From Caballeronia calidae (lineage in GTDB: Bacteria; Pseudomonadota; Gammaproteobacteria; Burkholderiales; Burkholderiaceae), in the NCBI RefSeq assembly GCF_900044055.2, contig NZ_FCOX02000030.1, positions 44,347-108,346 on the forward strand: 64,000 bases of DNA, written 5' to 3'. How positions within the stretch are numbered: position 1 is the first letter of the stretch; each line of letters starts with the position of its first letter. The notes below the pieces were generated by a model. That model was not told the origin of the DNA. It worked only from the letters and a program-made list of their open reading frames with translations, and did no database searches. Positions 1 to 6,668 of the stretch are shown here, piece by piece. Both the position numbers and the translations under genes were made by a program.

Positions 1-278
1 ACCGGGCGCTGGGCGCGTCCGCGGAATTCGGCGGCGATGTGCTGCTCGTCGAATCCGAGCACGACGAAACCGTGCCGCATACGGTGCTGGCCAGCTATCT
101 TCAGGCGTTTTTGCGCGCGCATTCGCTGACATATCGCGTGATCCAGGGCGCGGATCACGGCTTGTCGGATGAAGGCAGCCAGCGCGCGTACACGGCGCTC
201 GTCATCAACTGGCTCGCGGAAATGATCGGCGGACGACGCGCGGGCAGCCGCGGCGAAGCGCCGGGCCTCATCACGTGA
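1..278 (+). CDS. alpha/beta hydrolase, C-terminal part (cut by window edge)
   Basis: The reading frame is open from the first full codon at position 3 and stops at 278, so only about 91 C-terminal residues are visible. A strand ending VLLVESEHDETVP followed by a helix and then GADHGLSDE fits the acid (Asp) and histidine portion of an alpha/beta-hydrolase catalytic triad, as in dienelactone-hydrolase-like or prolyl-oligopeptidase-like proteins. The nucleophile lies upstream of the window. The substrate cannot be inferred. The next gene starts 78 bp downstream on the same strand. Confidence 0.6.
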   Translation, partial: RALGASAEFGGDVLLVESEHDETVPHTVLASYLQAFLRAHSLTYRVIQGADHGLSDEGSQRAYTALVINWLAEMIGGRRAGSRGEAPGLIT

Positions 279-356
279 TCGTGCCGCGCGGCCGCGCAAC
301 CGGGTCCGCGCCTTGCTGTTCACTGGGACCATTCAACTTCACGAACGGAGGACACG

Positions 357-896
357 ATGCCCCGCCAAGCCCCCACAGAGACGACTTCCGCCACCGCCCG
401 GACCGCGCAGAGCCAGGACGCCCTTCAGATGCTCACCGAGGATCATCGCGCCGTCCAGAAGCTCTTCGAAGCGTTCGAGAAAGCCGCGAAGGACGATCTC
501 GATGCGAAAACCACGCTGGTGCGGCGCGCCTGCGAAGAGCTCACCGTGCACGCGATGATCGAAGAGGAACTGCTCTATCCCGCGGCGCAGGAAGCGCTCG
601 ATGAAGACGACCGGCCCGATGTCGAGGAAGCCTATGTCGAACACTTTCTCGTGAAGGTGCTGATCGAAAAGTTTGCGAAGCTGAGAGCGGGCGATGCCGG
701 CTTCGACGCGACCTTCAAGGTGATGAGCGAAATGGTGAGCCATCACATCGAAGAGGAAGAGTCGGACCTGTTTCCGAAGCTGCGCAAGTCCGGCGCCGAT
801 CTCGACGAGCTCGGCAGAAAGATGATGCAGCGCAAGGAAGAACTGGAGTCGAAGATCCCGAAGGATGCGGGCGATAACACGACGCGCCTGCATTGA
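357..896 (+). CDS. hemerythrin HHE domain protein, 179 aa
   Basis: Cytoplasmic four-helix-bundle protein expected to bind a non-heme diiron centre and sense or handle O2, NO or iron. Candidate iron ligands are His30, His65 with Glu69 (in HAMIEEE), His96, and His129/His130 with Glu134 (in HHIEEEE). A GGAGG Shine-Dalgarno sits just ahead of the ATG. The C-terminus is a charged helix. A small basic protein follows 29 bp later and a second hemerythrin protein lies at 6075. The domain is clear from the spaced His and Glu motifs; the physiological ligand is unknown. Confidence 0.9.
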   Translation: MPRQAPTETTSATARTAQSQDALQMLTEDHRAVQKLFEAFEKAAKDDLDAKTTLVRRACEELTVHAMIEEELLYPAAQEALDEDDRPDVEEAYVEHFLVKVLIEKFAKLRAGDAGFDATFKVMSEMVSHHIEEEESDLFPKLRKSGADLDELGRKMMQRKEELESKIPKDAGDNTTRLH

Positions 897-925
897 CGCT
901 CATCGACACTTCCCGGAGCCGAAGC

Positions 926-1102
926 ATGAAGAACCCTTGGGTGAAGAAGAATCCGTTCCTCAGCATGTGGCTTTCCGGCGCCAACGCGGTGATCGGCGCG
1001 ACGCGAGGCCGCGCCACCGCGCAGGCGAAGCGGCAGGCAGCGACGTTCTGGTCGGCGGCACTCACGCCACCGAAACCGAAGAAGCGTCGCGCCCGGCGCT
1101 GA
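926..1102 (+). CDS. small basic hypothetical protein, 58 aa
   Basis: Starts at an ATG with a GGAG site about 8 bp upstream; an in-frame TTG at 893 would overlap the hemerythrin stop but has no ribosome site. The product begins MKNPWVKKNPFLSMWLSGAN, has an Ala-rich helical middle and ends in a Lys/Arg tail, so it could be a helical nucleic-acid-associated or phasin-like peptide. It lies close behind the hemerythrin gene and is probably co-transcribed. I do not recognise a named family. Confidence 0.6.
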   Translation: MKNPWVKKNPFLSMWLSGANAVIGATRGRATAQAKRQAATFWSAALTPPKPKKRRARR

Positions 1103-1154
1103 GGCTCCTTCCTTCGATGCGGACGCTTCGGCATCCGCATCGATATGCGCTGCC

Positions 1155-1454
1155 TCACTCGCGCAGTCCACTGAACAGATCGGAAAGCGCCCGATGCGTC
1201 GACGCGCTCAGTCCCGCGCCTACCGCCGTCTGCACGGTGCGCCGCAGTCCGAGCACGGCGACACCGACGAGCGCGAGCGCGATCAACTCGACATTCGGCG
1301 AGCGGAGAAACCACGGCGCTGTGTTCGTCGCCGGACGCACGCGCGGCGCGCGCGTGATGCGCAGCGGCGCCTCCGCCTCATACGCCGCGATCAGTTCCGC
1401 GCGCGATTCGGCCATGCGCGCGAGCATCGCTTCCTGAGCCTCGGCGTGCTTCAT
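1155..1454 (-). CDS. hypothetical protein with one membrane segment, 99 aa
   Basis: The start codon overlaps the stop of the upstream holin-like gene by 4 bp (ATGA), so the two are translationally coupled. The N-terminal third is a charged helix rich in Ala, Glu and Arg. One hydrophobic segment (VELIALALVGVAVLGL) lies around residues 55-70 and a short amphipathic tail follows. This resembles the small membrane proteins that accompany YqjE/holin-X genes in Proteobacteria (YqjK/DUF883-like neighbours). No enzymatic motif is present. Confidence 0.7.
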   Translation of the reverse strand: MKHAEAQEAMLARMAESRAELIAAYEAEAPLRITRAPRVRPATNTAPWFLRSPNVELIALALVGVAVLGLRRTVQTAVGAGLSASTHRALSDLFSGLRE

Positions 1455-1825
1455 TGCGCGACCTCCTTGATGGCTTCCACGTCACGGCGAAACTGATCGC
1501 GCAGTAATTGAAACGGCTCGGCCGGCTTGCGCGACATCATGACGATGGCGGCGATCAGCGCGACCGCGAGCCACGCGCCCGCGACGCACCACGCCGTCAG
1601 CACCAGATGCGGCGTGCCGACGGCCGTCACGATCACGGCGATCGATACGAAGGACAGCGTGAACAGCGCACCGATCGTGAGCGTGACGAGCGCGATCACT
1701 TCGTGCAGCACGCGCTTCTTGGTTTCAGCAAGCTCGATCGGAATCAGCTCGCCATAGTCGCCGAGACGTCTCGTGCAGAAGTGGCCGATCCTGCGCCAGT
1801 TGGCGATTTTTCTCTGGATTGTCAT
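1451..1825 (-). CDS. phage holin family / YqjE-like membrane protein, 124 aa
   Basis: An N-terminal amphipathic segment is followed by two hydrophobic helices (about residues 42-65 and 72-97) and a charged C-terminal helix, the layout of the YqjE/holin-X (DUF1469) family. Despite the name these are usually chromosomal stress-linked membrane proteins, not lysis holins, and there is no phage context here. A GGAGAAG ribosome site precedes the ATG. It is translationally coupled to the 99-aa membrane protein that follows. Confidence 0.8.
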   Translation of the reverse strand: MTIQRKIANWRRIGHFCTRRLGDYGELIPIELAETKKRVLHEVIALVTLTIGALFTLSFVSIAVIVTAVGTPHLVLTAWCVAGAWLAVALIAAIVMMSRKPAEPFQLLRDQFRRDVEAIKEVAQ

Positions 1826-1989
1826 CGTTGCTTCTCCGGCGAGTTCAGAATGATGCGCCGCGCGCCCGAGTGAGCCGCACGTAACGCCGCGCGGCCAGCA
1901 CGAGCGGGCTTGAGTATGGATCGCATGGAAATTCCGATGATCGATGGATCAACGCAACGAGCAACGCGCGTACCTAACGCCCTCGCAAC

Positions 1990-2535
1990 TCAACGCCCGC
2001 GTTTCGCCGCGCTCTTCGCCTGCGCCCTCGCGAGACGGCGGGCGATGTCCGCCGCCGCGCCGTCGTCGGGGCGCGCGGCAGCATCGTCGGGATCTTTCTC
2101 GGACGCGAGCTTGAGATAAGCCGCGGCGAGCTTGCGCAACTCTTCTTCGGTCGCGTCCTCGATCCCGATCAGCTGATTGCTCGCCGCGCGATGCGACGCC
2201 AGCAACTCGTTGAGCTTGAGATGAACCGCGACGCTGTCCTTGTTCGCGCTCTGCTGGATCAGGAACACCATCAGGAACGTGACGATGGTCGTGCCCGTAT
2301 TGATGACGAGCTGCCAGCCTTCCGAAAACTTGAAGATGGGGCCCGACACGAGCCACACCGCGATGGATATGACGGCAAGCCCGAACGCAACCGGCGAGCC
2401 CGCCCATCGCGTCACGGTGCTCGCAAAGGCGTCGAATGCGCGCGTGACGGGATGCGTATTCGCGTAGGCCGGGCTGGACGTATTCGGCACCGTGTCCAGC
2501 GGCGCCGCGTCGGATATCTGCTCTCTCTTGTTCAT
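1990..2535 (-). CDS. low-affinity iron permease family protein, 181 aa
   Basis: The start chosen is the ATG at 2535 (MNKREQISDA); an upstream in-frame ATG lacks a ribosome site. Two hydrophobic segments are visible, one around WAGSPVAFGLAVISIAVWLV and a second LVINTGTTIVTFLMVFLIQ, followed by a cytoplasmic helix with ANKDSVAVHLKLNELL. This is the pattern of the bacterial proteins annotated as low-affinity iron permease (PF04120). Transport activity in bacteria is poorly supported, so the name reflects family only. The protein ends in an Ala/Asp/Arg-rich tail. Confidence 0.8.
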   Translation of the reverse strand: MNKREQISDAAPLDTVPNTSSPAYANTHPVTRAFDAFASTVTRWAGSPVAFGLAVISIAVWLVSGPIFKFSEGWQLVINTGTTIVTFLMVFLIQQSANKDSVAVHLKLNELLASHRAASNQLIGIEDATEEELRKLAAAYLKLASEKDPDDAAARPDDGAAADIARRLARAQAKSAAKRGR

Positions 2536-2670
2536 GTCTCGCTCACTGCACACTTTCGGAGGCCCACGTCGCGCCTGTGCGGAACGCGTCGGCTTCATCG
2601 TTTTCATGCTGCTGATGCCATCGTCGGAAGACACACGCAATGCACATCTTCCGTCCGATGAAAAGCGTTA

Positions 2671-3105
2671 TCACTTGAGCTCGTCGGGCACCTTTCCGCC
2701 GTTTTCCGCGAGCTTCTGCATCACCTGCTTGTGAAGCCACATGTTCATCGCGGCTGAATCTTCCGTATTGCCGGTGTAGTGCAGTTCCGAAGCCAGCTCC
2801 TTGCGCGCGGACAGGCTGCTGTCGAGGCCGAGCAGCTTCATCAGGTCGACGATCGATGTCCGCCAGTTGAGCTGTTCGCTGTGATTCGCCTGCATCTGCG
2901 TCAGTACTGCTTCGACATCCACTTCCTTCATCGGCGCGGCCGGTTGCGCGGGCGTGGAAGCAGCCGTCGACGTGGTGGGTGCGGCGGCAGCGTTGCCCGT
3001 GCCCGCGGGCGCGGCAGGCTGACCCGTGCTCGCGCCGTTGCCTGTGCTCGCCTGCGCATTGCCGTGATGGAAGATCTTGTTCAGGATATTGGAAAAGATA
3101 CTCAT
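2671..3105 (-). CDS. DUF3597 domain protein, 144 aa
   Basis: Begins MSIFSNILNKIFHH, continues with a low-complexity linker rich in Ala, Thr, Gly and Pro (about residues 17-58), then a compact C-terminal domain with VDVEAVLTQM, LNWRTSIVDLMKLLGLD and KELASELHYTG. That linker-plus-domain layout matches DUF3597 proteins, which resemble LysM-associated proteins in Burkholderiales. The function is unknown. A strong GGAGG site lies 4-9 bp ahead of the ATG. Confidence 0.85.
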   Translation of the reverse strand: MSIFSNILNKIFHHGNAQASTGNGASTGQPAAPAGTGNAAAAPTTSTAASTPAQPAAPMKEVDVEAVLTQMQANHSEQLNWRTSIVDLMKLLGLDSSLSARKELASELHYTGNTEDSAAMNMWLHKQVMQKLAENGGKVPDELK

Positions 3106-3159
3106 GGCGCCTCCTTTTGAAGTGAGTGCACGCTATGTGCAAATGCCGTGCCGCCTGCC

Positions 3160-5892
3160 TCAGGGCGTGGCCGGGGTGCCCTCGCCCGGCTTGTTCGCAA
3201 GCCCCGCGCGGGTGATATCGAATGCGAGCCGCTTGTCATTCGCGTCATAACGACAGCGCACGTTTGCGCCCTCCGCGACATCGCCGCGCAACATTTCCTT
3301 CGCAAGCGGGTTCTCGATCAGCTGCCGGATCTGTCTGCGCAATTCGCGCGCGCCGAACTCGGGCCGATAGCCGACCTCCGCGAGATGATCGACCACCGAT
3401 TCGTCGAATTCGAGCGATACGTCCTGGCTGTGCGCCATGCGCTGCACCTGATCGAGCAGCAGCCGCACGATATGCCGCACCTCGTCGCGGCCGAGCGACC
3501 TGAAGAGAATGATGTCGTCGATGCGATTCAGGAATTCGGGCCTGAAATGCTGGCGCAGCACGCTCATCACGCCGCTTTGCAGCGACGCGTCGGCGTCCGT
3601 CGCGCTGCTCGTGAAGCCGAGCGTCGCGCGCTTCTGTCCGGCGATCACATCGGAGGCGAGATTGCTCGTCGCGATGATCAGCGTGTTGCTGAAATCGACG
3701 ACGCGGCCCTTGCCGTCGGTGAGGCGTCCGTCGTCGAAGACTTGCAGCAGCACGTTGTAGACATCGGGATGCGCCTTCTCGATCTCGTCGAGCAGAATCA
3801 CGCTATAAGGCCGGCGCCGCACGCGCTCGGTCAGCTGCCCGCCTTCCTCATAGCCCACATATCCCGGCGGCGAGCCGATCAGCCGCGACACCGCATGACG
3901 CTCCATGTACTCGCTCATGTCGACGCGCAGCATCGCGTCTTCATCGCCGAACACGACTTCAGCGAGCGCCTTCGCGAGCTCGGTCTTGCCGACGCCCGTC
4001 GGCCCGAGAAAGAGAAAGACCGCGATCGGCCGGTTGCGTCCCTGCAAGCCGGTGCGTGCGCGCCGCACCGCATCCGACACGGCCTCGACCGCCTCCTCCT
4101 GGCCGATCACGCGCTTGTGCAGGCGCTCTTCCATCTGCAACAGGCGCGCGCGCTCTTCCTCGGTCAGTTGCGCGACGGGAATGCCCGTGAGCGTGGCGAC
4201 GATCTCGGCGATCTGCGCGACCGTCACGGTCGATGTATTCGTGCCGATGCGCTGCTTCCACGTATCGGTGCTGTCCTGTAGCGCTTTCTCTTTCTGCGCG
4301 ATCTCGCTGTCGAGCGCATGCGCGCGGTCGAATTGCTTGCGCGACGCCGCATAGTCCTGCTCGCGCCGCATTTGCGCGAGTTCCGATTCCAGTTCGAGGA
4401 TCTCGGCGGGCCGCGACGTCGCCGAGAGATTCACGCGCGCGGCCGCCTGATCGACGAGATCGATCGCCTTGTCGGGCAGAAAGCGCCCGGTGATGTAGCG
4501 ATCCGACAATTCCGCCGCGCCGACGATGGCATCGTCCTGAATCGTGACCTTGTGATGCGCTTCGAGCCGGTCCCGCAGGCCGCGCAGAATGTTGATGGTC
4601 TGCGCGACGGTCGGCTCGGCGATCAGCACGGGCTGAAAGCGCCGCTCCAGCGCCGCGTCCTTTTCGATGTGCTTCTGATACTCGGCGAGCGTCGTCGCGC
4701 CGATCAGGTTCAGCTCGCCGCGCGCCATCGCCGGCTTGAACACGTTGGCGATATCGAGGCCGCCTTCGCCGCCGCCCTGCCCCGCGCCGACGATCGTATG
4801 CACTTCATCGACGAAGAGCAGCAGCGTCTCGCGATTCGCGGTGATCTCTTCGACGACCTGCTTCACGCGCTCCTCGAACTCGCCGCGAAACTTCGCGCCC
4901 GCGACCATCGAATTCACATTCAGTTCGACGAGGCGCTTCTCGCGCAGCGATTCGGGCACGTCGCCGTTGACCATGCGTTGCGCGAGCCCTTCGACGACCG
5001 CTGTCTTGCCGACGCCCGGCTCGCCGATCAGCACCGGATTGTTCTTGCGTCGGCGCGCGAGCACTTCGACCATCGTTTCTATCTCGCGCGCGCGCCCGAT
5101 GACCGGATCGAGATGCCCTTCGCGCGCGAGCGCGGTGAGATCGCGGCTGAACTTGTCGAGATTCGGCGTGCGCGACGGCGGGCCATCGCCGCGCGGCGGG
5201 CCGCCCGCACCGACCGTCTGCGTGGTCTGCTGCCTGAGCGCTTGCGGATCGACATTGAGCTTGCCGAGCAGTTGCCCGGCGAAGCTGTCGGGCACTTCCG
5301 CAAGGCCGATCAACAGATGCTCGGGCGCGACATAACTGTGACGCAACTGCCGCGACGCGAGAAACGCACGATCGAGCGCGCTCTTCAGGCGCGGCGACAC
5401 CGCGATCATGCCGTCGGGAGGCGGCTGCGTGCCTTCGCGGCGCTGCGCGTTCGCGTCGATATAGGCGCGGATATTGGCCGCATCGATGCCGACGCTCTTC
5501 AGTATCGATTCGATGACCGCGTTGTTCGCGAGCTCGTAGAGCAGATGTTCCGTATCGACCTGCGAGCAGCCCGATTGCACCGCGCGCTCGGCGGCACGCA
5601 TCAACATTTCCTTCGCGCCGTCGCTGAAATAGCGGTCGATGTTCGCGCCTTCGGCTTCATTGAGACGTGCGGCCGCGTTCTGTTCGGGCGGCGCGGCGGT
5701 CTCGGGCGCGGGCGGCTCGGCCGGTGCGCCGCCCATGAACAACGCTTCGAGCGGCGAGAGTGCGCGCTGGTGCCGCGTCAACTGCGCATAGTGAAAGTCG
5801 CATACGTCGATGACGTGACGCCGGCCGTTGCGCAGCACGGCGAGCCGCACGGTGGCGGGACGTGCGCCGCATACGTCGCACAAGTGAGCCAT
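3160..5892 (-). CDS. ClpC/ClpK-type AAA+ unfoldase with N-terminal zinc motif, 910 aa
   Basis: Hsp100-class ATP-dependent unfoldase or disaggregase. The start is the ATG at 5892 behind GAGGAG. Residues 1-40 hold a CxxC...CxxH zinc motif (Cys5, Cys8, Cys31, His34); a duplicated Clp-N repeat spans about 85-225; AAA-1 has Walker A GEPGVGKT (290-297) and Walker B LLLFVDEVH. A short single-wing middle domain lies near 495-545. AAA-2 has GPTGVGKT (630-637) and VILLDEIEK. The short middle domain separates it from ClpB. An LGF tripeptide at 758-760 sits where ClpC/ClpA carry the ClpP-docking loop. The zinc-type N-terminus resembles ClpK/ClpG stand-alone disaggregases, so the choice between ClpP partner and autonomous disaggregase is open. 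Confidence 0.9.
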   Translation of the reverse strand: MAHLCDVCGARPATVRLAVLRNGRRHVIDVCDFHYAQLTRHQRALSPLEALFMGGAPAEPPAPETAAPPEQNAAARLNEAEGANIDRYFSDGAKEMLMRAAERAVQSGCSQVDTEHLLYELANNAVIESILKSVGIDAANIRAYIDANAQRREGTQPPPDGMIAVSPRLKSALDRAFLASRQLRHSYVAPEHLLIGLAEVPDSFAGQLLGKLNVDPQALRQQTTQTVGAGGPPRGDGPPSRTPNLDKFSRDLTALAREGHLDPVIGRAREIETMVEVLARRRKNNPVLIGEPGVGKTAVVEGLAQRMVNGDVPESLREKRLVELNVNSMVAGAKFRGEFEERVKQVVEEITANRETLLLFVDEVHTIVGAGQGGGEGGLDIANVFKPAMARGELNLIGATTLAEYQKHIEKDAALERRFQPVLIAEPTVAQTINILRGLRDRLEAHHKVTIQDDAIVGAAELSDRYITGRFLPDKAIDLVDQAAARVNLSATSRPAEILELESELAQMRREQDYAASRKQFDRAHALDSEIAQKEKALQDSTDTWKQRIGTNTSTVTVAQIAEIVATLTGIPVAQLTEEERARLLQMEERLHKRVIGQEEAVEAVSDAVRRARTGLQGRNRPIAVFLFLGPTGVGKTELAKALAEVVFGDEDAMLRVDMSEYMERHAVSRLIGSPPGYVGYEEGGQLTERVRRRPYSVILLDEIEKAHPDVYNVLLQVFDDGRLTDGKGRVVDFSNTLIIATSNLASDVIAGQKRATLGFTSSATDADASLQSGVMSVLRQHFRPEFLNRIDDIILFRSLGRDEVRHIVRLLLDQVQRMAHSQDVSLEFDESVVDHLAEVGYRPEFGARELRRQIRQLIENPLAKEMLRGDVAEGANVRCRYDANDKRLAFDITRAGLANKPGEGTPATP

Positions 5893-5910
5893 GTTCGGTC
5901 TCCTCGATCG

Positions 5911-5935
5911 ATGGGCCTGCCGCCCGGAATTCAAA
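5911..5935 (-). promoter_or_regulatory. candidate sigma-32 heat-shock promoter of the Clp gene
   Basis: Read on the minus strand, TTTGAA (5930-5935) is separated by 14 bp from CCCAT (5911-5915). This is close to the RpoH consensus CTTGAA, 12-14 bp, CCCCAT. It lies directly upstream of the GAGGAG ribosome site of the Clp gene, so the transcript leader would be very short. Inference from motif spacing only. Confidence 0.4.
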
Positions 5936-6074
5936 CGAGCTGCAACCGCCGTTCCAGAACGCCGCGGGCCGATGCGGAATAACGCTTGCTAAGGCGTTGT
6001 CGTGCCAAGAAGAAGCACGATAACGCGAATTCCCCACTATCACAGCAGCCCTGCAATGCGGCTGAGGAGTCATC

Positions 6075-6662
6075 GTGGACATGCCATCCTGCTCCCCTTC
6101 CATCACGACGATGATCCGCATGGATCACACGCATGTGATGGCGGCTTTTCATCGCTATCACGCGGAAACTTCGTGGTGGAGAAAGCGCGCCATCGTCGAA
6201 CTCGCCTGCACGGCGCTGGAAATACACGCGCAACTCGAAGAAGAGATCTTCTATCCGGCGCTCAGCGAAGCGATGGCCGGAGACGAGCGACTCACGAAGA
6301 GCAAGCCCGAGCACGACAAGATGCGCGAAGATATCGCGAAGCTGCGTTCGATGGGTCCGGAGGATGCCGCCTACGACGCCCGTTTCATGCAGCTCATGCG
6401 TGAAGTGATGCATCACGTCGCGGATGAGGAAACGGTGCTGCTTCCGACTGCCGAACGCGCGCTCGCCTCGCAGTTGTCCGAACTCGGCATGCGCATGACG
6501 AAGCGCCGCATGCAGCTCGTCGCGCAGCACCGGCCCGGCGCGATCGCGGCGAATACCGTGGGCACGTTTCCGCTCGCATCGTTTGCGTTGATGTCGATCG
6601 GCGCGCTCGCGCTCGCGCACTGTCTGCGGCCCGCTTCCGCGCGCCGCGGATATCGCGCGTAG
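6075..6662 (+). CDS. second hemerythrin HHE domain protein with C-terminal membrane helix, 195 aa
   Basis: GAGGAG at 6064-6069 fits a GTG start at 6075; an ATG at 6081 is the alternative. Candidate diiron ligands are His18/His20, His51 with Glu55 (HAQLEEE), His80, and His113/His114 with Glu118. Unlike the first hemerythrin gene, this product ends in a hydrophobic segment (TFPLASFALMSIGALALAHC) that could anchor it to the inner membrane. It diverges from the Clp gene and converges on the molybdopterin oxidoreductase, with only 6 bp between the stops. Confidence 0.85.
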   Translation: MDMPSCSPSITTMIRMDHTHVMAAFHRYHAETSWWRKRAIVELACTALEIHAQLEEEIFYPALSEAMAGDERLTKSKPEHDKMREDIAKLRSMGPEDAAYDARFMQLMREVMHHVADEETVLLPTAERALASQLSELGMRMTKRRMQLVAQHRPGAIAANTVGTFPLASFALMSIGALALAHCLRPASARRGYRA

Positions 6663-6668
6663 CGGCGC

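Noticed and set aside
1451..1825. Prophage based on the holin-family name
   Set aside because: No other phage gene is nearby, and this family is common in bacterial chromosomes.
3148..5982. Very long open frames on the plus strand opposite the Clp gene
   Set aside because: They mirror the codon structure of the strong minus-strand gene, lack ribosome sites and family motifs, and arise from high GC content.
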